A stretch of 64,000 nucleotides of DNA, taken from NCBI GenBank assembly GCA_038502055.1, contig JAXRKN010000040.1, forward strand, positions 2,852,001 through 2,916,000, given 5' to 3'. Shown one piece after another: positions 9,136-20,700 of the stretch. How positions within the stretch are numbered: the stretch's first letter is position 1; each line of letters starts with the position of its first letter. Source of the stretch: Tanytarsus gracilentus (lineage: Eukaryota > Arthropoda > Insecta > Diptera > Chironomidae). The position numbers and the translations under genes are program-made. The notes under the pieces were generated by a model. That model saw only the letters and a list, made by a program, of their open reading frames with translations. It ran no database searches and was not told where the DNA came from.

Positions 9136-10360
9136 TTAATAAGGATTAATTTTCTTTTTAGTTTTCTTCTTAACCGATGATTCTTCCTTCATAGATTGTC
9201 CAGTGCTTTCAATAGCTTTTCCCTCTTTCCATACAGAAATATTTGCATTTTCACCGAATGTCAAGTAGATATTCTGTGTTTCATCATACAAACTTGCGCG
9301 AATTATTTGAGAATTTCCAACGAAATTTGCTAGTGGTGTGAGCGAGTTTTCATTAAATTTAAGACTTCGCAAGCATTCGCCTTTGTTGTAGTTTGATGTT
9401 CCCAAAAACATCATGTCCTCGTTAAAATTGTAGCAGTCAACGATATTAAAATCAATTACTGATTTTCTCTTGAAAGATTCCGTCACAATTGACCTCTCCC
9501 ACTTTTTTAGTAAATCTTGACTTTCAGTGTCGTAGAGACATAAATCGTTGGTGTTGGTTATACATGAAAGCTTGTTACTGAGATGCCATTTGATTTTTTG
9601 TACCGAGTCACATGTGTTGAGTGAATATTGAAGAGCATCCTCCTCACTCTCTTGTTTACAGTCATAGACATTTATAAGTCCATCAGTTGAACCGCTCGCA
9701 AGTAAATCAGGGTTTTGTGGATGGAACTTGACATCTGTTATCTCTTCTTGATGCGACTCGCAGAAACCACCCATCAATCGTCGTTCACGTATATCAAAGA
9801 AAAGAAGATAAACTTCGTGATTGATTTCATCAGATCCAGCGCAAATCAGTCGATCATTTGAGTTAATATCGAAACAATTTACAGGCTTAACAAGCACTTC
9901 CGAATCGTCTAAAAATAGGAAGATTTATAATAGAAAATAAAGTAAATATTTTTAAGTTACCTTCAAACGTAAAAACTTTCTTAAACGTCCTCAAATCGAA
10001 CATGTTGATTTCACCAGCAATTGTCGATGCCATAATCATGTTTACATCGTTATTGAAGAAACTAACTGCCGATACTGGATGAGTGAAAATGCCAAAATCA
10101 TTTTTGCCAAGATATTTGCTAAGACCTGTTGGCGTTAAATCATACACCTGCATCTCGCTTCCTAAACCAATAGCAATTTTTGAGAAATCATTGCTGTTCG
10201 CAGCATGTTGAATATATTTCTTCTTTAAGCTGGCACACTCCTGAAGATTTAAGCTGAATTGTTGTCGAAATACATCACGAATGTTTGGCACGGTATCACC
10301 ATCCTCTACTGGATTTTCTTCCTCTTCACTTTCAATTAAAACATCAAGATCCAATGACAT
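9136..10360 (-). CDS. WDR89: WD-repeat protein 89 homologue
   Basis: Two exons, complement of 9961-10360 and 9136-9908, joined in phase 1 across a 52-base intron, give 390 residues, close to the usual length of WDR89. WD-like blades are visible: ASTIAGEINMFDLRTFKK, HQEEITDVKFHPQNPDLLASG followed by TDGLINVYD, and a C-terminal blade ENANISVWKEGK. The N-terminus is acidic and the C-terminus ends in a Lys-rich tail (VKKKTKKKINPY). WDR89 is a conserved eukaryotic WD40 protein of poorly defined role. The gene is head-to-head with an isovaleryl-CoA dehydrogenase copy, with 311 bases between the start codons. Confidence 0.85.
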
Positions 10361-10671
10361 TATTTTTAAATTTCAACTTTTTAAATTCCGGCGTGTTGTT
10401 TTTATCAAATTTACCTTTTAACTCTCTCATCGGCCACGTGGTGTCGCTTTTAGCTGAAGGTAGTTTTACTCTGGTAATAAAATACTCACAATATTAATTT
10501 TTGCATTAATGAATTAAATTTTATTCTTTGACCTTTAAAAATAATTAACAACTCTTCTTTAATAATTATAATTAAAAAAATTCTCACTTGTACTCAGCCT
10601 GAGCTGAACCCCCCTTTAATTTCAAATTCAAATCAAGTTGATCTTCGAACTGCTTCGCCAATTTTTTAAAA
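10361..10671. promoter_or_regulatory. Bidirectional promoter interval WDR89 / IVD copy 1
   Basis: The 311 bases between two divergent start codons must contain both promoters. A CACGTG E-box-type hexamer lies at 10435-10440. No TATA box is convincing on either strand. Confidence 0.45.
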
Positions 10672-11973
10672 ATGTTACAAAGTGCAACAAAAATTTTAAA
10701 AAATGTCATCCCACGTGTCTCTTCCGTTAGGTTCATGACACACTACCCTATCGATGATTCGATGTTTGGCTTGACAGAGGAGCAAAGTGCTGTAATTAAA
10801 GGAAAAATTAATAAATTTATTTTATCTTAATACCTCTTATCATTTTAGCTCAGGCAGTCGGTTTTTAATTTTGCTCAAAAAGAACTCGCTCCCCATGCAC
10901 AGGAAATTGACAAAAATAATGGATGGAATAGACTTAGAGAGTTTTGGAGGAAGCTCGGTGAAATGGGATATTTGGGCATGACAGCAAACACAAAATATGG
11001 AGGAACTGGAGCAAGTTATTTTGAACATACTTTGGTTGTAGAAGAAATTACGAGAGCATGTGCTGCCATTTCCACTTCTTATTCTGTCCATTCTAATGTA
11101 TGCATTGACAACATCAACCGAAATGGAAATGAAGAACAGAAACAAAAGTATCTTCCCAAATTATGCTCAGGTGAATATATTGGAGCTTTGGCGATGTCAG
11201 AAGCTGGAAGCGGAAGTGATGTTACGTCCATGAAATTAAAGGCTGAGAAGAAGGGAGATTTTTATATTTTAAATGGTAGCAAATTTTGGATAACAAACGG
11301 CCCAGATGCTGACCTAGTGATCGTTTATGCCAAGACTGATTTAAAAGCACCTCCTCAAAATGGAATTACAGCATTTTTAGTTGAAGATGGATTTGAGGGT
11401 TTTAGTAAGGGTCCAAAACTCGATAAGCTCGGTATGCGAGGATCAAATACTGGTGAATTAATCTTCACTGACTGCAAAGTTCCAATTAAAAATGTTCTGG
11501 GTAAAGAAGGCAAAGGAGTTTATGTGTTAATGGGAGGTCTTGAGCTTGAACGAGTAACAGCAGCGGCTGGATCACTTGGAATCATGCAAGCTGCTTGTGA
11601 TATTGCCTTCAAATATGCTCATGAGAGAAAACAATTTGGTCAAAGAATCGGTGAATTTCAATTGATTCAAGGAAAAATGGCTGACATGTACACGACCATG
11701 AATGCATGCAGAAGTTATTTGTATAATGTTGCAAGAGCATGTGACAAAGGAGCAATAAGTTCTAAAGACTGTGCCGGTTCTTTCTTATACTGTGCTGAAA
11801 AATCACAACAAATTGCACTCGATGCCGTTCAAATTCTAGGTGGTAATGGATACATTAATGACTATCCAGCTGGTAGAATTTTGAGAGATTCAGTTGTTTC
11901 GACTATTTTTGGCGGAACTTCAGAAATTCGTCGATTAGTAATTGGAAGGGCTTTAAATAAGGAATATAAATAA
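10672..11973 (+). CDS. IVD: Isovaleryl-CoA dehydrogenase, copy 1
   Basis: Two exons, 10672-10791 and 10849-11973, encode 414 residues. Residues 1-25 are basic and amphipathic (MLQSATKILKNVIPRVSSVR), a probable mitochondrial presequence. The acyl-CoA dehydrogenase flavoprotein signatures are present: AMSEAGSGSDVTSM and QILGGNGYINDYPAGRILRD. The isovaleryl subfamily signature LELER carries the helix-G glutamate (Glu274) used as catalytic base by this subfamily; most relatives use a different Glu position. IVD oxidises isovaleryl-CoA to 3-methylcrotonyl-CoA in leucine breakdown, passing electrons to ETF in the matrix. This copy departs from copy 2 near the C-terminus (IFGGTSEIRR against IGAGTSEVRR), so substrate preference might differ. 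Confidence 0.93.
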
Positions 11974-12166
11974 TTGGTGTTGTGAAAATAAAATGATTAA
12001 AGAAAAAAATTCCATGATTTACTTTTGATTTATAAATGTTGGCATGCGTCCACACATTCACTGACGGGGGTAATCGAAAAACTTATTAAAAATCTCTTAT
12101 CAAAAAATTGCGATTAGCTTCTACAGTTCATTAACAAGCCGCAGAGCTCAAACAATTATTTTTAAA

Positions 12167-13469
12167 ATGCTGAGAAGTTCTTTAAAAGTATTAACAAGTT
12201 TTACTCCAAAAAATGGAAGCTTTCGAATGCTTTCACATTATCCTATCGACGATTCAATGTTTGGCTTAACAGAGGAACAAACTGCTGTAAGAAAAATGTA
12301 TTTTGAGATTTTACGTTATCAAAAAAAATTATAATCAATTTCAGCTTCGTCAATCGGTTTTTAATTTTGCTCAAAAAGAACTCGCTCCTCATGCACAGGA
12401 AATCGACAAAAATAATGGATGGGATCGACTTAGAGAGTTTTGGAAAAAGCTCGGTGAAATGGGTTATTTGGGAATCACTGCAAAAACTGAATATGGTGGC
12501 ACTGGAGGTCAATATCTCGATCATGTAATAATTATGGAGGAAATTGCAAGAGCTTCGTCTTCGATTGGACTCTCATATGGTGCTCACTCAAATTTATGTG
12601 TAAATCAAATTCATAGAAACGGTAGTGAAGAACAAAAGCATAAATATCTTCCAAAGCTTTGCTCTGGTGATCATATTGGAGCTTTGGCGATGTCAGAAGC
12701 TGGAAGTGGAAGTGATGTTGTTTCAATGAAATTAAAAGCCGAAAAGAAGGGCGATTTTTATATCCTGAATGGAACTAAATTTTGGATAACAAACGGCCCA
12801 GATGCTGATGTTCTCGTAATTTATGCTAAAACTGATTTAAAGACTTCACCTCAGCATGGCATAACTGCTTTTCTAGTTGAAAAAGATTTCGAGGGATTTC
12901 AAGCAGGTCCAAAACTCGACAAGCTTGGATGTCGAGGCTCAAATACGTCGGAATTAATTTTCACAGACTGCAAGGTACCAGTCGAAAATGTTTTGGGTGG
13001 AGTTGGTAAAGGAGTTTATGTGTTAATGAGCGGTTTAGATTTAGAAAGAACAACTCTTGCTGGGCTTTCTGTTGGAGGCATGCAAGCTGCTTGTGACATT
13101 GCCTTCAAATATGCTCATGAGAGAAAACAATTTGGTCAAAGAATCGGTGAATTTCAGTTGATTCAAGGAAAAATGGCTGACATGTACACAAAAATGAATG
13201 CATGCAGAAGTTATTTGTATAATGTTGCAAGAGCATGTGATAAAAACAAATCATCACCGAAAGATTGTGCGGGTGCTATTTTATATTGCGCTGAAAAAGC
13301 TCAAGAAATTGCACTCGATGCTATTCAAATTCTAGGTGGTAATGGATACATTAATGACTATCCTACTGGAAGAATTTTGAGAGATTCAGTTTTGGGAACT
13401 ATTGGCGCTGGCACCAGTGAAGTTCGAAGATTAATTATTGGTCGAGCGTTGAACAGTGAATATAAATAA
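12167..13469 (+). CDS. IVD: Isovaleryl-CoA dehydrogenase, copy 2
   Basis: Two exons, 12167-12286 and 12345-13469, give 414 residues, the same length and the same intron position and phase as copy 1, 193 bases downstream in the same orientation: a direct tandem duplication. A basic presequence (MLRSSLKVLTSFTPKNGSFR), both acyl-CoA dehydrogenase signatures and the LDLER helix-G glutamate (Glu274) are intact. The C-terminal IGAGTSEVRRLIIGRALN is closer to what I know of canonical IVD than copy 1. Parts of the two copies are almost identical at the DNA level, including silent sites, while other parts differ clearly. Both copies look functional. Confidence 0.94.
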
Positions 13470-13822
13470 ATTTTTGAAATTTACATGTGCTGGTGAAGGA
13501 ATTGATAAATTTTTGGATTAATAAATTTTTATAATTTTTTAAAGAAAAAAAAAATATTTTTGAAGGACGATAAATCTCAATTTGTTATGTTTACCCATCT
13601 TTAAACAATTTTTATGGACTTTCGCAAAACGTGCAAAAATATCTTTAGCCTAAATATTTTCATTTCTTCTTTTTAAAAATACTCTGAACTTAATAATATT
13701 ATTTTTGGTAAATTCAAATTTATAATTTATTGGTCTTCAAACTTGTTGCATCTTTTGAACAATTATTTAAAAAATTTCATAACAATAATGATGCAGAAAA
13801 TTTAAAAAAATGCCTTTTTAAT
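13470..13822. other. Convergent intergenic region
   Basis: AT-rich DNA between the 3' ends of IVD copy 2 (plus) and a four-pass membrane gene (minus). No reading frame or structured element is supported. Confidence 0.5.
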
Positions 13823-14724
13823 TTAAAAATTTAAACGATTCAGTTCTTCTTCCTTGAACTCAAGGTATAACGAATATACGACAATTATCAAATAAGCTGT
13901 GATTGCTGTTGAAAGTAAAAATTAGCACAAATTAACACAAAATGATAATGACATGAGATTAGTTCTTACCGATTAAGAAATTGATTAACAAGAACCATCC
14001 AACATCGAGCTAAAATTTAAAAGAATTTTAATTAAAAATCTTTATGATAAAGTGCTGATACTTGCCTGATCAACAAATTCGGGAAGACACTCAAGAAGAA
14101 TGATCAACAAAACAGTCTCAAAGAGTGCAAAAATGAATGGCAGCGTCAATCTAGATTGTCTCTTAAAGGTGCCGTATGCGAGCAAAAGTGAAGAGATGAC
14201 AAGAATCCATCCAAAAAATATCAAACAAATGTTTACTCCCAGAACCGCTACAAATAGTGAGAGAAAAGACAAAGATTATAAATAAATATTTCTGTTCGCT
14301 AAAGCCGTAAGTAAAAGATGTGTAAAAGAAGAGAAAATTCACTTTCATTCACTTCATTATTTTATTGAAATGTCTAATTTGTTGAAGAAAAAATTAACTC
14401 ACTGTCATTAATCTCGTCTTTCTTTTCCTCCTCTGTCATTTCCTCGTCATCGTCGTCTGGAGTTGGATCGAAAGTAGAAGCGATAGTTGACATTGTGGTC
14501 GCCACAATTTGAGTAACATTTGTCGTATCTTCATCGTCTATGAAAGGGCAATCGACCTTATTAATTCATTAATTCTAAACACTTTTTTGTCACTTGCCCG
14601 CTAAATCGACGTCCGGTGGAAAAACGGTGATGGTTAAAATAGCTAAAACTAGCCCTATCAATGCCGAAATGTAGCCACCGATACTAAGATCTAAAACGGC
14701 ACCAAACTTTTTCACCGTCAGCAT
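13823..14724 (-). CDS. Four-pass membrane protein A (insect tetraspan, DUF4728-like)
   Basis: Five exons, complement of 14598-14724, 14403-14537, 14066-14247, 13970-14009 and 13823-13905, give 188 residues. Four hydrophobic helices are visible at about residues 14-35, 90-111, 119-140 and 147-172. A long acidic loop rich in Thr and Asp (NVTQIV glycosylation site, then DDDDEEMTEEEKKDE) lies between helices 1 and 2. Introns 1 and 3 must use GC donors (both |GCAAGT): a GT alternative gives a stop in the first case and destroys helix 4 in the second. The layout resembles the insect DUF4728 tetraspan family, which includes Drosophila septate-junction pasiflora proteins; assignment to a particular member is not possible. 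Three further relatives lie in this window. Confidence 0.78.
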
Positions 14725-15225
14725 GCTTCACAAATGTCTAACTAAACGATTGTTATGAATAATGTCTATTATGGTAATAAAAATTAGCAATGCGCGAAAT
14801 ATGGAACGGAAAAAATCTAAATGAATAGAAGAGACCTTAACTATGAGATAACGAATGACGGAGTGAAAAGTAGACGAGAAAAATTTCAAAATGAAAAACG
14901 CGAAAATTTCATCTTCCTCTTCGGATTCTGATGCTATTTTTATAACCGCCGTTGGCAATTAACTTACTACTTCGCGGCTTCTCATTTTCGCAAAAATAAT
15001 AAATATATTTATGTTGGATTTAGGAAAATCATTTCCTTCACACATGAGTGTAAATAATTTCTAGAAAATATGTTATTAAACTCATCGAAAAAGATGGAAG
15101 CATAAATTGATTAATAACTTTTAATTAAAATTTTTTTACACTTCTGTTTATTTGATATTTCAATCTCTTTTTTAAAAATCATATCTTTAAATTAACATCA
15201 AATTAACAGGCATCATCGAACACAA
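14725..15225. other. Intergenic: tetraspan A promoter side and Rae1 3' side
   Basis: AT-rich. It must hold the promoter of the minus-strand tetraspan A and the 3' UTR of Rae1. The short open frames here have no family resemblance and are not called. Confidence 0.45.
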
Positions 15226-16403
15226 TTAAGTGTTTGATCTTGGCTTTAATTCATCGAAGCACGAGCGAAGCAAGATGTAGCTCTTCTTTTGCGGATTATA
15301 ATATTCGTGACCCTGAAAAAAATGAGAAAAAAACAGAATCGTTAATCAACCACTTGTTGGAGATGATGATGACTATTAATGGACTTACTTTAGACCAATC
15401 GTATCCAACAGCATAAGCAAAAATGTGGCCACTGTAGTTGAATGCACATTTTGTGATTGACTGATCAATTGTTTCTGAGCTTTTCAGTTTAGTCCTCGCG
15501 TCCTTATCCCAGAAGCTAAATGTTCCGTCCGATCCTACAGTGACTAAAGTGCCATGAATTGGATGAAAAGCGATGTCATTGACGGCATAGATGTCTTGGA
15601 AATTATTTGACACATTAACTCGATGACACTTGAAAGTAAAATTATCTTTGGGTGTTGTGGGATTGAGATACTGTATAGCGACACGACCTTCAATCGAACC
15701 AAGCGCATATCCTACTGGAGTCTTTTTCTTATCATTAAAAATCGCTACACATCGATGTTGATACTTGAGTGGACTTTCGTGTCTTTTATACTCTTGTGGT
15801 TGATTCTCTAATGAGTAGATGATGACATGACGATTCGCAGTTCCAACGATTGCCATTGGATATTGAACGTCAGCAGTGTAGCAGCGTTCGGGCAATTGAA
15901 ACTGAAGAATCGGTGTGGGTTGACGAAGGTCCCAGAATTTTAACATTTTATCCCAGCCTCCTAAAAATTAAATCTTTTGTTACTTTTGATTCAGGTACAT
16001 ATTAATCGGTCAACTCACCAGTCATTAAACACGAATAATTTGGAGCTTTAACCCAGTGACAAGTCTTTACCACATTGTCATGTGCCGCAACTTGCATCAC
16101 AGTATCAGCAGCCAAGTCCCAAATCCTTGCTGTCTTATCAGCTCCCGCAACGAACGCTTTTGTTCCATCATCGTGCCAACCAACATCCAGAACTGGAGCA
16201 GTCATCGTTTTCATTGCTTTCGGAATTGTTGACCCGGTGTCTGCAACTTCCCAACATCTTACACTGCAATCCCAACTGCCGGCGAGTAAAAAGTTCTTTG
16301 CCATTGATGTGTCAGGTGAAAATTTTAGTGCTGAAATCGTGTCATCAGGAGGTCCAGTCACTTCAATATCTTTTTGCGCGGGTACTGCTGTTTGTGAAAA
16401 CAT
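15226..16403 (-). CDS. Rae1: mRNA export factor Rae1 (Gle2)
   Basis: Three exons, complement of 16019-16403, 15389-15960 and 15226-15312, give 347 residues. WD40 repeats are clear: NFLLAGSWDCSVRCWEV, AFVAGADKTARIWDL, GWDKMLKFWDLR and TLVTVGSDGTFSFWDKDAR. The start has the Rae1 signature of a short N-terminal arm then VTGPPDDTISALKFSP. The end, GHEYYNPQKKSYI and a FDELKPR tail, is the diagnostic Rae1 C-terminus. Rae1 forms a seven-bladed propeller that binds the GLEBS motif of Nup98, working at the nuclear pore in mRNA export and on the spindle in mitosis. All three exons are needed to restore the complete final blade and tail. Nothing is missing. Confidence 0.95.
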
Positions 16404-16939
16404 TTTTCTCCAATTTATTTACTCTTTTCGAAGAATCCTTTATATGATTTCAAGATATCACGTTGTTAATGTCCTTTCCTAACGTTTTAATCCTTAATTT
16501 TATTCGTATTTTCACGAGATTTTTTTAATTAAATGTGAATGATTTTTTTTTGTTTACTTGGCGTAGTTTTAAAAAAATCCCTTTGCATTTGAATTTTTGA
16601 GCAACTGATAAATTTAAATAAATGGCGGGAAAATTATTAAGCCTGCAACAATTTTAAAATTAATCAGCTTGATTTGTAAACATGCTTAAAGTGTTTAATA
16701 AATGTGCAACTATAAAATAAACCAATTTTCAAATTGAAAACACCAATTAACATTGATTTAAATTAATTGTATAATAGGTTTATTACAGCTTTTTTCTCTT
16801 GAATGCGATCAAACAAGCAATCAATATTTTTTTTGTTGAAAACTCACAAACTTAAGCACTTTTAGCTCATTTGTGAAATGTTTTGGTTTATGACATAGGG
16901 TAAGAATACAGAAACAATAATTAATCAATTAAAACTTTT
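16404..16939. other. Intergenic: Rae1 promoter side and tetraspan B 3' side
   Basis: AT-rich and without a supported gene. It should contain the Rae1 promoter (minus strand) and the 3' UTR of the next minus-strand gene. Confidence 0.45.
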
Positions 16940-17797
16940 TTAAGCTAATGCCGCGTAGGGAGGAAGACCGTCATGTTGATCCTTTTGGGTTCCTTGATTT
17001 ATTTCATTCATTTGCATCTGTCTTTGATTTTTTTCTTCAGTTCTCAGCAACTGATATAGAGAATAAATGCAAAGGTAGAGGTATAGTTCAATGCCGACAA
17101 GAATTAAAATGGAGAATATTGCTCCGAAACCTTCAAAAAGATTTTCATTGTAGAGAAGAAGTTCAAAGCCTTTTGAAATTGCAGCAAAACCACTAAATAT
17201 GAGGCAGAGGAACTCCGATATGAGCCATGGAATGATGAATTTTGAATTGCGCTATAAAAAAAATAAATTGTAAAAATATTTTTCACTGTCATTGCGTGAT
17301 ATGAATATCAAATATTTGGTGACTTACTTTAATTGAGCCAGTTATCAGTAGTAGCGATGAGATGAGTGTGACGATATTCACAATAAGATTAAGAGTTAAA
17401 ATAACGTACATTCCTACATTTAATGAAAAAAACGAGATCAAATTATTTAATTGCACGCGCACAAGTGTATTGTCACAGACCTCTCTCGATAAACATTTCA
17501 TCTTCTTCGCTCATTTCTCCTCGCTGTTTTCGAAATATTGAAACATGTGTCTCGTTAATGTTCTGCAATTTTAACGACATTGTTTCATTCCTTAAATGGT
17601 CCATGATTTGAGGAATATGGGTTAACCCGACTGTTGTTAGAAGTGCCACAAGCATACTTTCGATCGCTCCGATCCATCCCAGTATCATTCCACCTGGAAA
17701 ATTAAAAATTCATTAATTTAAATTATTTTAAAGCAAAGAAAGAGTACATACCTGTTGCAAGACGAAAAAAACAACAGCATTTGTTAAGAAGCACCAT
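16940..17797 (-). CDS. Four-pass membrane protein B (insect tetraspan, DUF4728-like)
   Basis: Four exons, complement of 17752-17797, 17481-17693, 17328-17413 and 16940-17251, give 218 residues with phases 1, 1 and 0. The N-terminus has a Cys cluster (NKCCCFFR), which could be palmitoylated. Helices lie at about residues 17-39, 87-110, 118-139 and 150-178. The loop after helix 1 has Asn glycosylation sequons (NET, NETH) and a charged segment. Helix 3 opens with FIIPWLISEF, parallel to FLVPWMMERA in copy C and LVPYLLL in copy D. The cytoplasmic tail is Gln- and Asn-rich and ends DGLPPYAALA. Same family as A, C and D; no narrower function is evident. Confidence 0.82.
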
Positions 17798-20700
17798 GAT
17801 GGAGGAAGATAATTGTTCTGGGGAAAAAAAGAAAAGCAAGGTCTTAGGGAGCATTCGTGTATTGCATAATTCATTCAAAAATTCCCTTTCATTCTTTCAT
17901 AATTTTATCAAGTTCACAGCGCACATTTAACAGTTTTTAAGTGAAAGGGAAAATATTACGAGAATTCTTGACCTCCTCCTACTTAAAACCAGTGTCGTGC
18001 CCGCTCATAAACATCTCTTTCTGGTGACACAAGGCAAAGCACAATGACATTTTAAATAATTACTCTCGAGATGATGAAAAAATCTTTTAAACTATATGGC
18101 ATTACTTAAAGTTTAAATTAATGAAGGAATATCACTCCGAAATTAGATACATCCGCCATATATATTGTTAATTATATCCAAAACGGAAGTCGTTAGGGAA
18201 AAATAGTGATTTTCGCCGACACCACTTTAACAACTGAATAATCTTTTTCTTTCCCCTCGAAATGGATAAAAAATTAATAATTGTGATTTCACGTTTAGAT
18301 TTGTCAAAAGACTTTTGTTAAATTTCTCTTGCTCGGTCAATTTTGGCTTCTCAGACAATAAGCACTGAGCGGCGTGTGAGGTGAAATTTATTTTCATTGA
18401 CACGGCGAATTTCAATTAATCAATTACCACCATTTTAAATCAACAGTATGAAATCTATTAAAACACGATTGAAATCATGAAGTCGGTTGCTCATGTGATA
18501 ATAATTTACATTTTTTATAGCGAATGAATTTTCTTGTTTTTGCAGCAGTTTTTTTCGACAATTCTATTGTCTCATGTTAACTAACGCAAAAGCCTAGTAG
18601 AGAGAATTTAAACAATGTTGAAAATACTTTTTACCGGCTGTTATTGGTGATGGTAGTATGCCACATACGCAAGATGTAAAAACCATCGGACAATAACATC
18701 ATTGCAAAAGAGAGGCTGTGTATTCAGAGTTTATGATGATTCAAAGAAAATAACAGTTTCTCGGCAGAGACACGTCGAGATGATTATCACGTTTTTATGA
18801 GGTATTGATAAAGACTTCCAGAAATATTAAAATTTGATAAATTAAGCTCACACTTTCTCAATACCCATTGAATATTTTCTCTAATTATAAAGTGAATACT
18901 TAGCGACTTTTTTTAATTTTTCATATTTATTCTTCATTAACATCGAAATTCTTTTAGCGATCACGTTTGATTAGTGCTTTCAATAATTTCAGCAGTAGAA
19001 ACTTTTTATGACCGATTTACAAGTCTTAAAAATTGACTAATTACATCAAATTTTGCTTATAGTTTGTATTTTGAAACATTTATTGCGATAATTGTTTGCC
19101 GCGCATCGCTTGAAACATGACATCAGCCGCACAACAGCAAACGTAATCACTTAAAATCTGAATTTCATTTGAATGTCAAAGTTATTTTTTACGCTAGTCT
19201 GAGCATTTTTTTCTGTGAAAATTTCAGCACTAATGTGATTTAAATCGTCTACTGTCTATTTTTATGGTGACTTCGAGTTTATTTTGAGCTGCATGTTGCA
19301 TATCAGAATTCTTCTTATTCCTTATATCGACATCACACTCGAGTTCATGCAAGGTTTATTGATTCTACACTGGCTCATCCGAAGGCCATTAGCTCCTCAA
19401 ACTAGTCCGAGCACATATGATTGCTCGCACATTATCTCACTTTTTGTTTCATCTATAAATATTATGTTCACAAGTAAAAAATAATAAAAATGTATTGACT
19501 TCTCAAATTGTTTGCATCTCTTCTTTAAATTGTCAAATATTGAATAGTCAGTGTACTTGTTGAAAATTAAATAGAGCGTGAAAAAATCTATCAGGAAAAA
19601 AAATATCTTCCGACCTTAAAATTTATTTAATTATTTATGGATATAAAATGAGATGAATATCTAATTTAAAAAACCTTGAAAAGTGTGAGAAGTAAAAATT
19701 ATTTCAAATTATAAATTGAGAATTTTAAAGTCAAGAATAATCTCCAAAAGTCATGCGACAAAATTTAAAATAAATTATGACAATTCGCGAAATATACAAT
19801 TTTATTCAATTGTTACATGCTGACTTATTTTTAAGACGAGATTTATAATGAAAAAAGTCTGAGAATTTCACAACGAATACAAACTTTTGCGAATGTGTCT
19901 ACAAAAAATTCACACTAAGAAATGTTAACTTTATGGGTCACGTAAAGCAGACATCACTACTCTCTCTCTGTGTATGTTGTGGAGCATTATTCATTCTATT
20001 GCTTTAACCGTATTCACGCATTTAATGAACTAATCCCAGACAAAATTCAAAATTCCTACGGTTTCAGTTCACATCAATTGTTTAGCTATTGTTACTGAAT
20101 TTTGGTTTAATTCATCAACTACGTGCATGTATGTATACGGCAAGGGATTTAACCGACCGGGTAATCTCTCTCTAGCATACACACTGCAATATTGCGCACG
20201 ATCATAAATCGATCATGCCGCGAACTTTCCCTGTATGTGCACATTTTTTTATTTCTTTTTCTATTTCTTGAATGAATCATTAATTTATATTTATTTTTAC
20301 ATTTTACACACTTTCATACACACACATTAAGTGGTTAAAGGTCTTAACTTCCACTAGTCCAATACTTTTTTTTCGCTCAAGTTTCTCTTCATACTAATAA
20401 TTGTAGTCTTTAAAGATAAAGACGCAATAGTTCATCTTCGCAAATGAGTTAGGAGTAAGAAGAAGACTTCATGATTGCAAAATGTGATGCCAGCAAGAGT
20501 TTTAATAATTAACGGTAAAATTTAATAATTTATAGTTTCAGACTGTCTGTTTCTTGTTAACTCTAAAACGTGACTCATCAATTTTTAATTCATACGTATC
20601 TTCTTTATATTTTGCGACTTAAAGTGCAAAGTGATGTTCTTTTACTGACAATCATGAATCTTCACAAAAATATAATCGGCTGTCAATTTATGCATGATTT

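Noticed and set aside
14100..14285. Plus-strand 61-codon frame opposite tetraspan A
   Set aside because: Antisense shadow of a well-supported membrane-protein exon.
16075..16482. Plus-strand frames opposite Rae1
   Set aside because: Shadows of the Rae1 coding exon on the opposite strand.
19284..19484. 66-codon frame
   Set aside because: Isolated, no family resemblance, no supporting splice or promoter context.
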